A DNA stretch of 6,098 nucleotides from Candidatus Neoflavobacterium equi (GTDB lineage Bacteria; Bacteroidota; Bacteroidia; Flavobacteriales; Flavobacteriaceae). The first letter of the stretch is position 1; each line of letters begins with the position of its first letter. Below, piece after piece: positions 1 through 5,239 of the stretch. The notes under the pieces were generated by a model. It was not told where the DNA came from. It did not search any database and worked only from the letters and a program-made list of their open reading frames with translations. The stretch lies in NCBI GenBank assembly GCA_018065745.1, contig JAGHSS010000149.1:1-6098 (forward strand), in the 5' to 3' direction. The translations under genes and the position numbers were made by a program.

Positions 1-51
1 GCTTAAATCTTATATAATATTTAAATAATAATTTAAGTTGTAATTGTTTTG

Positions 52-59
52 TAAATTTG
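52..59 (+). promoter_or_regulatory. putative -7 promoter box of uvrB (TAAATTTG)
   Basis: TAAATTTG is an exact match to the Bacteroidota -7 consensus TAnnTTTG recognised by the primary sigma factor of this phylum. I see no TTG-type -33 element about 19 nt upstream; the TTGs at 38-40 and 44-46 are too close. If the box is used, transcription would start around 64-67, leaving a leader of only about 11-14 nt before the ATG at 78. Confidence 0.55.
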
Positions 60-77
60 CAATTCAATTTTCCCTTT

Positions 78-2069
78 ATGAAATTTCAAGTAGTTTCCAA
101 ATATGAACCCAAAGGAGATCAACCCCAAGCTATTAAAAAGCTAAGTGAGGGCATTAACAATGGAGAACCATTTCAAACCCTTTTGGGGGTTACCGGATCT
201 GGAAAGACATTTACTGTCGCTAACGTGATACAAGAAGTTCAGAGACCAACCTTAATTTTGGCCCACAACAAAACACTTGCAGCGCAGCTGTATACAGAAT
301 TTAAAAGCTTCTTTCCAAACAATTCTGTTCAGTATTTTGTATCCTACTATGATTACTACCAACCTGAAGCCTATATACCCGTTTCAGGAACGTATATAGA
401 AAAAGACTTATCCATTAATGAAGAGCTTGAAAAACTGCGTTTAAGCACCACCTCTGCCCTTTTGTCTGGAAGGAGAGATATTGTAGTCATTGCATCCGTT
501 TCTTGTTTGTACGGTATTGGTAACCCGGTAGAATTTCAAAAGAACGTCATAACCATCCACAAAAATCAAGTGATCTCAAGAACAAAGGTATTGCACCAAC
601 TGGTTCAGAGTTTGTATTCAAGAACAGAAATGGAGTTTACTCCAGGAACTTTTAGAATTAAAGGGGATACCGTTGAGATTTTCCCGGCTTATGCAGATGA
701 TCCATTCAGACTCCACTTTTTTGGAGATGAGATTGAGGATATTGAAAGTTTTGACAAGTCAACCTTAAAAGTTATTGAGCGCTATGAGAAATTAAATATT
801 TACCCAGCCAATATGTTTGTGACATCTCCAGATGTTTTGAATGGCGCTATTTGGGAAATACAACAAGATCTTGTAAAACAGGTGGATTACTTTAAAAGTG
901 TTGGAAAACATTTAGAAGCTAAGAGACTGGAAGAGCGCACCAACTTTGACTTGGAAATGATCCGCGAATTAGGGTATTGTTCTGGAATTGAAAATTACTC
1001 CAGATATTTGGACCGTCGTCTGCCGGGAACCAGACCCTTCTGTCTGTTGGATTACTTCCCAGACGACTATTTGATGGTTATTGATGAATCACACGTTACC
1101 GTTTCTCAAGTCTCAGCCATGTATGGAGGAGACCGTTCAAGAAAAGAAAATTTAGTGGAATACGGATTCAGACTTCCTGCTGCCATGGACAACAGACCTT
1201 TAAAATTTGAAGAGTTTGAAGCCTTGCAAAAACAGGTTATTTATGTGTCAGCAACCCCAGCAGATTACGAATTAAACAAATCTGAAGGGATTTATGTTGA
1301 GCAGGTTATTAGACCTACCGGTCTTTTAGATCCGATCATTGAAATAAGACCAAGTCAAAATCAAATAGACGACTTGATTGATGAAATACAAATCAGATGT
1401 GAATTAGATGAACGTGTTTTGGTGACCACATTAACCAAACGCATGGCAGAAGAGCTTGCCAAGTATCTGACCAAAATTTCGATCAGATGTAGGTACATCC
1501 ACTCGGATATTGATACCCTTGAACGCGTTGAAATCATGCAAGATTTGAGAAGAGGACTTTTTGATGTATTGATTGGTGTCAATTTACTAAGAGAAGGATT
1601 GGACTTGCCAGAAGTTTCCTTAGTCGCTATTTTAGATGCAGACAAGGAAGGATTCTTGAGAAGTTCCAGATCTCTTACCCAAACTGTTGGTAGAGCTGCG
1701 AGAAACGTCAATGGTAAAGCCATTATGTATGCAGATAAGATCACAGACAGTATGCAGAAAACCATTGATGAAACAACGTATAGAAGAGCCAAGCAAGAGC
1801 GATTCAACAAAGAACACGGCATGGTGCCACAGGCTTTAAATAAAGCGATTACTAATAGTTTAGGGAAATCTGAAGCGACCAAGACCATGGAACGAGAAAA
1901 CGCCCCTAAAGTGGTTGAACCTGAGAATATGTACTTATCAGACGGCGATATTGACAAGCGCATCAAAGAAAAGAGAAAACTGATGGAAAAAGCGGCAAAA
2001 GAACTGGACTTTATGCAAGCGGCAAAACTCAGAGATGAAATCAAAGCACTGCAAGAAAGAAAAAGCTAA
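78..2069 (+). CDS. uvrB: UvrABC system protein B (excision nuclease subunit, DNA damage verification helicase)
   Basis: UvrB is loaded onto DNA by UvrA, verifies the lesion and recruits UvrC for incision in nucleotide excision repair; it acts in the cytoplasm on the chromosome. The 663-residue product is complete for the family (E. coli about 673). Visible motifs in order are Walker A GVTGSGKT (37-44), the tyrosine-rich beta-hairpin YYDYYQPEAYIP (90-101) that clamps the damaged strand, the DESH box (336-339), SATP (391-394), the helicase motif around NLLREGLDLPEVSL (502-515), QTVGRAARN (535-543) and a C-terminal UVR motif (about 625-661) for binding UvrC. No key residue is missing. I choose ATG at 78 over the in-frame TTG at 57: the family usually begins MKFQ-x-x-S-x-Y-x-P-x-GDQP, and the TTG lies inside the putative -7 promoter box, so it would probably not be transcribed. 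The gene is single, convergent with the minus-strand genes and followed by its own terminator. Confidence 0.97.
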   Translation: MKFQVVSKYEPKGDQPQAIKKLSEGINNGEPFQTLLGVTGSGKTFTVANVIQEVQRPTLILAHNKTLAAQLYTEFKSFFPNNSVQYFVSYYDYYQPEAYIPVSGTYIEKDLSINEELEKLRLSTTSALLSGRRDIVVIASVSCLYGIGNPVEFQKNVITIHKNQVISRTKVLHQLVQSLYSRTEMEFTPGTFRIKGDTVEIFPAYADDPFRLHFFGDEIEDIESFDKSTLKVIERYEKLNIYPANMFVTSPDVLNGAIWEIQQDLVKQVDYFKSVGKHLEAKRLEERTNFDLEMIRELGYCSGIENYSRYLDRRLPGTRPFCLLDYFPDDYLMVIDESHVTVSQVSAMYGGDRSRKENLVEYGFRLPAAMDNRPLKFEEFEALQKQVIYVSATPADYELNKSEGIYVEQVIRPTGLLDPIIEIRPSQNQIDDLIDEIQIRCELDERVLVTTLTKRMAEELAKYLTKISIRCRYIHSDIDTLERVEIMQDLRRGLFDVLIGVNLLREGLDLPEVSLVAILDADKEGFLRSSRSLTQTVGRAARNVNGKAIMYADKITDSMQKTIDETTYRRAKQERFNKEHGMVPQALNKAITNSLGKSEATKTMERENAPKVVEPENMYLSDGDIDKRIKEKRKLMEKAAKELDFMQAAKLRDEIKALQERKS

Positions 2070-2120
2070 ATTTTGATGGTCATTTATAATGTGACCAATT
2101 AATATACCTCCTAAATATAA

Positions 2121-2152
2121 AAAGCTGATGGAAAATCCATCAGCTTTTTTTT
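2121..2152 (+). terminator. intrinsic terminator of uvrB
   Basis: A perfect 12-bp stem (2121-2132 with 2136-2147) closes a 3-nt AAA loop and runs directly into a T tract ending at 2152. It lies 51 nt after the uvrB stop codon, on the uvrB strand. On the other strand the hairpin is followed only by an interrupted T-rich stretch, so it may act weakly as a backup terminator for the convergent ribosomal genes. Confidence 0.92.
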
Positions 2153-2222
2153 GTACGCATATCTGTTATAGTGCCGTGGTCTCTTAAATTATAAAGGAGA
2201 AAAACACTAAAAATTTAAGCGC
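2153..2222. other. intergenic spacer between two convergent terminators
   Basis: This stretch of about 70 bases separates the uvrB terminator from the terminator of the ribosomal cluster. I see no ORF of useful length, no RNA gene and no convincing promoter. It contains an 8-bp inverted repeat (CTTAAATT at 2183-2190, AATTTAAG at 2212-2219) and an AAGGAG at 2195-2200 with no gene behind it. Confidence 0.6.
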
Positions 2223-2250
2223 AAAAAAAATGCATCTCCTAAAGAGATGC
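2223..2250 (-). terminator. intrinsic terminator of the rpmB-rpmG-DUF4295 cluster
   Basis: On the minus strand a 7-bp stem GCATCTC/GAGATGC (2250-2244 with 2238-2232) and a 5-nt loop are followed, after one base, by eight uninterrupted T residues (A run at 2223-2230 on the plus strand). It begins 20 nt after the DUF4295 stop codon and is placed to end the ribosomal-protein transcript. Confidence 0.85.
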
Positions 2251-2270
2251 TTTTAATATATATCGAGTGA

Positions 2271-2423
2271 TTATTTCTTTTTTAAGAATTCATCTACTGC
2301 CTCAGGAGACATAACTGCTTCAACGAATGTGTAAGCTCCAGTTTTAGGAGATTTTACCATTTTGATAGCTTTAGTTAATCTTTTAGAAGCGGTCTGTAAA
2401 GTTGCTACGGTTTTCTTTGCCAT
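2271..2423 (-). CDS. DUF4295 family small basic protein, probable Bacteroidota-specific ribosomal protein bL38
   Basis: This 50-residue ORF begins MAKKTVATLQTASKRLTKAI and ends EAVDEFLKKK. The full translation, with the central KMVKSPKTGAYTF stretch, matches what I know of the DUF4295 family, whose members are about 50 residues and occur in Bacteroidota. The protein is lysine-rich, with no signal peptide or membrane segment. Its ATG lies 9 nt after the rpmG stop, and a terminator follows, so it is the last gene of the rpmB-rpmG transcript. I recall that the Flavobacterium johnsoniae ribosome structure showed an extra large-subunit protein named bL38 and that DUF4295 is that protein; this is from memory and could not be checked here. 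The family call is firm, the ribosomal role likely. Confidence 0.88.
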   Translation of the reverse strand: MAKKTVATLQTASKRLTKAIKMVKSPKTGAYTFVEAVMSPEAVDEFLKKK

Positions 2424-2432
2424 GACTTACAA

Positions 2433-2615
2433 TTATTTAATTTCTTTGTGAACAGTAACTCTTTTCAAGATTGGATTAAATTTTTTAATCTCTAATCTGT
2501 CTGGAGTATTTTTTTTGTTTTTTGTCGTGATGTATCTTGAAGTTCCAGCAACACCTGATGCTTTGTGTTCAGTACATTCCAAGATTACTTGGATTCTATT
2601 ACCTTTCTTTGCCAT
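2433..2615 (-). CDS. rpmG: 50S ribosomal protein L33 (bL33)
   Basis: This 60-residue basic protein of the large ribosomal subunit starts [18 protein letters not shown] and contains the family's [21 protein letters not shown] core (split here by position: [11 protein letters not shown] at about 26-36, [10 protein letters not shown] at about 37-46). It is slightly longer than E. coli L33 (55 residues), as is usual in Bacteroidota. Only one cysteine (Cys14) is present, so the paired CxxC zinc ligands of the zinc-binding paralogue are absent; this is the zinc-independent form. It lies 28 nt after rpmB and 9 nt before the DUF4295 gene, in one transcript. The region before the ATG is purely AT-rich, with no Shine-Dalgarno sequence. 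Confidence 0.96.
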   Translation of the reverse strand: MAKKGNRIQVILECTEHKASGVAGTSRYITTKNKKNTPDRLEIKKFNPILKRVTVHKEIK

Positions 2616-2643
2616 TGTAATATATATTTTAAAGGTTCAGGAA

Positions 2644-2880
2644 TTATTTAATGATTCCGTTAGCTTTAGCTTTTTTCAAAACTGAAGCGATACCATTTTT
2701 ATTAATTGTTTTGATAGCAGAAGTAGAAACTTTTAAAGTTACCCATCTGTCTTCTTCAGGAATGTAGAAACGTTTCTTAAATAAATTAACGCTAAATTTT
2801 CTCTTTGTTTTGTTCATAGCGTGAGAAACGTTGTTTCCAACCATTGCTCTCTTACCTGTTAATTCACAAACTCTTGACAT
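2644..2880 (-). CDS. rpmB: 50S ribosomal protein L28 (bL28)
   Basis: L28 is a small basic protein of the large ribosomal subunit. The 78-residue product equals the E. coli length and aligns with it from memory along its whole length: MSRVCELTGKRAMVGNNVSHA at the N-terminus (residues 1-21), then NKTKRKFSVNL and the RWVTLKVSTSAIKTINKNGI region. Cys5 is the only cysteine, so this is the zinc-free type. It is the first gene of the rpmB-rpmG-DUF4295 cluster and has a recognisable Bacteroidota promoter immediately upstream. The translation start has only an A/T-rich leader (TAAAGATAATAATA before the ATG). Ribosomal genes of this kind are expected to be strongly expressed and growth-rate regulated, but no specific operator is visible. 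Confidence 0.97.
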   Translation of the reverse strand: MSRVCELTGKRAMVGNNVSHAMNKTKRKFSVNLFKKRFYIPEEDRWVTLKVSTSAIKTINKNGIASVLKKAKANGIIK

Positions 2881-2918
2881 TATTATTATCTTTATATTCG
2901 TTATTCAAAATCAGGGTG

Positions 2919-2950
2919 CAAAGTAAATGAAAAGAATTCTTTTTTCAAAA
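2919..2950 (-). promoter_or_regulatory. promoter of the rpmB-rpmG-DUF4295 cluster
   Basis: Read on the minus strand, a TTTTG -33 element (2950-2946) is separated by exactly 19 nt from TTACTTTG (2926-2919), which differs from the -7 consensus TAnnTTTG at one position. The following GCACC is also common after such boxes. Transcription would start near 2912-2914, giving a leader of about 30-35 nt to rpmB. The spacer contains a perfect 14-bp palindrome AAAAGAATTCTTTT (2930-2943). The -33 element begins only 6 nt past the cinA stop codon, so the ribosomal cluster can be transcribed independently of cinA. Confidence 0.75.
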
Positions 2951-2956
2951 GAAAAA

Positions 2957-4207
2957 CTAAAAGTTTTTTAATAATTCTTTATAAACCAATTCTAGACCTT
3001 TATTTGTAGCTGATTTTACTACCTTTTCTCTTGGTTGTCCAAATTTAAATGCCTCGCTAAATGTCCCATCAGGTGTTGCGATTCCTATAAATACAGTTCC
3101 AACGTCTGCATCTGAATCCCCTTTGGAAGGGCCTGCATTTCCTGTGCTTGCAATTGCGAAATCAACTTGAAACAAATCCCGTGCTCGTTCAGCCATTTGA
3201 ATGGCCACTGCAGCACTTACTACTGAATGTTCATCAATTGTATCCTGAGAAACTCCAAGTATTTTAACCTTCGTATCTGTTGCATAGGTTACAATTCCTC
3301 CTCTGAAAAATTGTGATGCTCCAGGTATTCCAGTAAAACACGAGGCCAGTTTACCTCCCGTACAACTTTCTGCCACTGCAATAGTGTGGTTTTTTGACTT
3401 TAATAGAGCCGCTACTTGATGTTCGATTGGAAGCTGTTCATCAAGACTCACAATGCAATCTGGTATAATCTTGGTTAGCATATTGACCTGATTATGGATT
3501 GCTTCCTCTATTTTAAGCTTGTCCTTCCCAGCACTAGACAAACGCAGTTTTACCACGCCTGGACTTGGAAGATAGGCCAAGTGAATGGATGCAGGAAGTT
3601 GATCCTCCCAAGCAGCTATTCGCTCTGCCAACAAACTTTCGCCAATTCCATGTGTCAAAATATTCCTATGAACATTATAAAAAGGTTCAAACATATGCTG
3701 TACCCATGGAGCGATCTCATTTTCCATAAGATATCTCATCTCAAATGGAACGCCCGGCAAAGATATAAAAAAAGTTTTATTTTTCTGCAATAAAATGCCG
3801 GGTGCAGTACCAACTTTATTAAAAAAAACTTTTGATTGACTTGGAACCCAAGATTGCTGTCTGTTAATTTCACTTAACTCCCTACCAAACAAGCTCTTAA
3901 GTAAATCCGTCACATGTTTAAGAACTGTTGCATCTTCAATTAATTCATCATTAAAATAGGAACAAAGTGTCTTTTTTGTGATATCATCCTTGGTTGGCCC
4001 CAATCCTCCCGTCATAATTACCAGGTCAACTTGATCTTGTAAATGACCTAAAGTTTCTAAGATTGCCTCTTTTTTATCTGCAATTGATCTCATATTAACG
4101 ACCTGGAATCCCAAGGTATCCAAAGTCTTTGCAATAAAAGATGAATTCGTATCAGCCACTTGACCAATCAACAATTCATCACCTATAGTTACAATAGCTG
4201 CTTTCAT
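2957..4207 (-). CDS. cinA: CinA family protein: nicotinamide-nucleotide amidohydrolase with N-terminal molybdopterin-binding-like (COG1058) domain
   Basis: The C-terminal half is a PncC-type amidase, which converts nicotinamide mononucleotide to nicotinate mononucleotide plus ammonia and so returns NMN, for example from NAD-dependent DNA ligase, to NAD synthesis. The N-terminal half is the COG1058/MoCF-like domain, for which ADP-ribose pyrophosphatase activity is reported in some homologues. The 416-residue length is typical of the full two-domain protein. Visible are ITIGDELLIGQ-like TIGDELLIGQVADTNS (7-22), the MTGGLGPTKDD loop (65-75), SLPGVPFEM (149-157), then AESCTGGKLAS (279-289, Ser281 the likely catalytic serine), FRGGIVTYA (301-309), KILGV (315-319), TGNAGPSKGD (355-364) and VGTVFIGIA (369-377). 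All conserved blocks are present. It is preceded by the terminator of the exonuclease operon only 17 nt or less from its ATG; I find no good -7 box, so its promoter is uncertain. No competence role can be inferred here. Confidence 0.95.
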   Translation of the reverse strand: MKAAIVTIGDELLIGQVADTNSSFIAKTLDTLGFQVVNMRSIADKKEAILETLGHLQDQVDLVIMTGGLGPTKDDITKKTLCSYFNDELIEDATVLKHVTDLLKSLFGRELSEINRQQSWVPSQSKVFFNKVGTAPGILLQKNKTFFISLPGVPFEMRYLMENEIAPWVQHMFEPFYNVHRNILTHGIGESLLAERIAAWEDQLPASIHLAYLPSPGVVKLRLSSAGKDKLKIEEAIHNQVNMLTKIIPDCIVSLDEQLPIEHQVAALLKSKNHTIAVAESCTGGKLASCFTGIPGASQFFRGGIVTYATDTKVKILGVSQDTIDEHSVVSAAVAIQMAERARDLFQVDFAIASTGNAGPSKGDSDADVGTVFIGIATPDGTFSEAFKFGQPREKVVKSATNKGLELVYKELLKNF

Positions 4208-4213
4208 AAGGCT

Positions 4214-4253
4214 AAAATAAAAAAAAACAGTCTGTAAATTTTACAAACTGTTT
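4214..4253 (-). terminator. intrinsic terminator after the Hpt gene, just upstream of cinA
   Basis: An inverted repeat of about 13 bp (4253-4241 with 4237-4225, loop of three) is followed on the minus strand by a long T tract interrupted once (plus-strand A run 4214-4227). The single non-Watson-Crick position (4232 with 4246) becomes a G-U wobble in minus-strand RNA but a C-A mismatch in plus-strand RNA, which supports action on the minus strand. It begins 12 nt after the Hpt stop codon and ends 7 nt before the cinA start codon. Confidence 0.82.
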
Positions 4254-4265
4254 CTAATGTTATGA

Positions 4266-4610
4266 TTAAAGATTAAAATCTTTCTTGATTTCTTTGACCG
4301 CGTGGTCAATCAAGCTTTTTAATTCTTTGTAAATTTCTCTTATTTCCTTTTTTTGACCTGTAGACTTGGACCAATCCATTATTTGAATATTAAATTCATA
4401 AGCTTGGAACAATCCCAACAAATCTAATGTCGGTTTTATTTTGTGCGAAGCAGCATAGACTTTAGTAAAGTCCTTTTCTTCTATACCTTCTTTGATGTTT
4501 TTGATCTCAACCGGTACTTCTTCTAGGAACAAAGCCATGATGTGCAAGGCAAATTCCTGATCGTTGTCTGAAAGTTCGTAAACTTTGGATAAATTATAAT
4601 ATAAGGGCAT
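4266..4610 (-). CDS. Hpt (histidine phosphotransfer) domain protein, stand-alone
   Basis: This 114-residue, mostly alpha-helical soluble protein has no signal peptide or membrane segment. Its centre, AASHKIKPTLDLLG (53-66), resembles the phosphoacceptor helix of Hpt domains (consensus H-x-L-K-G): His56 is the expected phosphorylated residue and Lys59 the conserved lysine at +3, but the usual glycine at +4 is proline (Pro60). I believe this HKxKP form recurs in Bacteroidota homologues. The helices before (about 15-47) and after (about 67-110) fit the four-helix bundle. No histidine kinase or response regulator is in the window, so the partner is unknown. The ATG lies 3 nt after the stop of the FAH hydrolase gene, implying translational coupling, and a terminator follows. 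Family call is good; signalling role is inferred. Confidence 0.78.
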   Translation of the reverse strand: MPLYYNLSKVYELSDNDQEFALHIMALFLEEVPVEIKNIKEGIEEKDFTKVYAASHKIKPTLDLLGLFQAYEFNIQIMDWSKSTGQKKEIREIYKELKSLIDHAVKEIKKDFNL

Positions 4611-4613
4611 CTA

Positions 4614-5225
4614 TTATTTTATTTGTAATCTAAAGCGTTTCTCTCCTTCCAAATATCCTTCCAAAACATCATTTGCTTCCACTCTACCCACACCTGCTGG
4701 TGTACCTGTGAAAATTAAATCTCCTGTTTTTAAAGTAAAATATTTAGACACATAGGAAATGATCTCATCAATGTTCCACAACATATGACTGCTGTTTCCA
4801 CGTTGAACTACTTCTCCATTCTTGTGTAACTCAAATGTAATACTTTCTAGAGATTTAAAATTATTTTTCGATGAAAGGTCACTTATTATCGCTGAACCGT
4901 CAAAACCTTTGGCTATTTCCCAAGGTAAGCCTTTTGATTTTAATTCAGATTGTAAGTCTCTAGCAGTGAAATCTATTCCAATACCAATTTCATCATAATA
5001 TTTATGAGCAAATTTTTGATCAATATGCTTTCCTACCTTACATATTTTAACTACTAGTTCAATTTCATGATGAACATCGTTTGAAAATTCAGGTAAAAAG
5101 AAGGGAAACTGCTTTGGTAATATAGCCGTGTCTGGCTTCATAAAAATTACAGGAGCAGCCGGTCTTTCATTGTTCAATTCTTCAATATGGTCCACATAAT
5201 TACGACCAATACAAATAATTTTCAT
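4614..5225 (-). CDS. fumarylacetoacetate hydrolase (FAH) family protein, acylpyruvase/FAHD1-like
   Basis: Members of this family use a divalent metal to cleave or isomerise acylpyruvate-like compounds (acylpyruvates, fumarylpyruvate, oxaloacetate, homoprotocatechuate intermediates). The 203-residue product is the short, single-domain form resembling FAHD1. It begins MKIICIGRNYVDHIEEL; the metal ligands are expected at Glu54 and Glu56 in HHEIELV and Asp85 in GIDFTARDLQ, the active-site lysine at Lys106 in PWEIAKGFDGSA (101-112), and the substrate loop TGTPAGVG at 173-180. All expected residues are present, so it should be active, but the substrate cannot be told from sequence; an oxaloacetate or acylpyruvate substrate is the safest guess. 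No aromatic-degradation genes are nearby. It lies 14 nt after the exonuclease gene and 3 nt before the Hpt gene, in one apparent operon. Confidence 0.92.
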   Translation of the reverse strand: MKIICIGRNYVDHIEELNNERPAAPVIFMKPDTAILPKQFPFFLPEFSNDVHHEIELVVKICKVGKHIDQKFAHKYYDEIGIGIDFTARDLQSELKSKGLPWEIAKGFDGSAIISDLSSKNNFKSLESITFELHKNGEVVQRGNSSHMLWNIDEIISYVSKYFTLKTGDLIFTGTPAGVGRVEANDVLEGYLEGEKRFRLQIK

Positions 5226-5239
5226 GTTGTAATAGCTGT

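Noticed and set aside
1361..2044. A 227-codon open frame on the minus strand inside uvrB
   Set aside because: It lies wholly antisense to a fully conserved uvrB, has a serine/leucine-rich composition typical of antisense frames and resembles no family I recognise.
2183..2219. Inverted repeat CTTAAATT / AATTTAAG in the convergent spacer, with a similar CTTAAAT / ATTTAAG pair at 2-8 and 31-37 before uvrB
   Set aside because: The arms are only 7-8 bp, purely AT-rich apart from one base, and far apart; such pairs are expected by chance in DNA of this composition. No terminal features of a mobile element accompany them.
2195..2256. AAGGAG at 2195-2200 upstream of a possible micro-ORF starting ATG at 2230
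   Set aside because: The ORF has 8 codons, lies in the terminator of the opposite strand and is 29 nt from the motif; Shine-Dalgarno sequences are not used by the other genes.
2952..2968. AAAAACT / AGTTTTT inverted repeat over the cinA stop codon as a cinA terminator
   Set aside because: The stem has a single G-C pair and a 3-nt loop, so it would be too weak; the T-rich stretch after it also carries the rpmB -33 element. cinA has no convincing terminator of its own.
3494..3793. A 99-codon open frame on the plus strand inside cinA
   Set aside because: It overlaps the conserved middle of cinA in antisense and has no recognisable domain or promoter.
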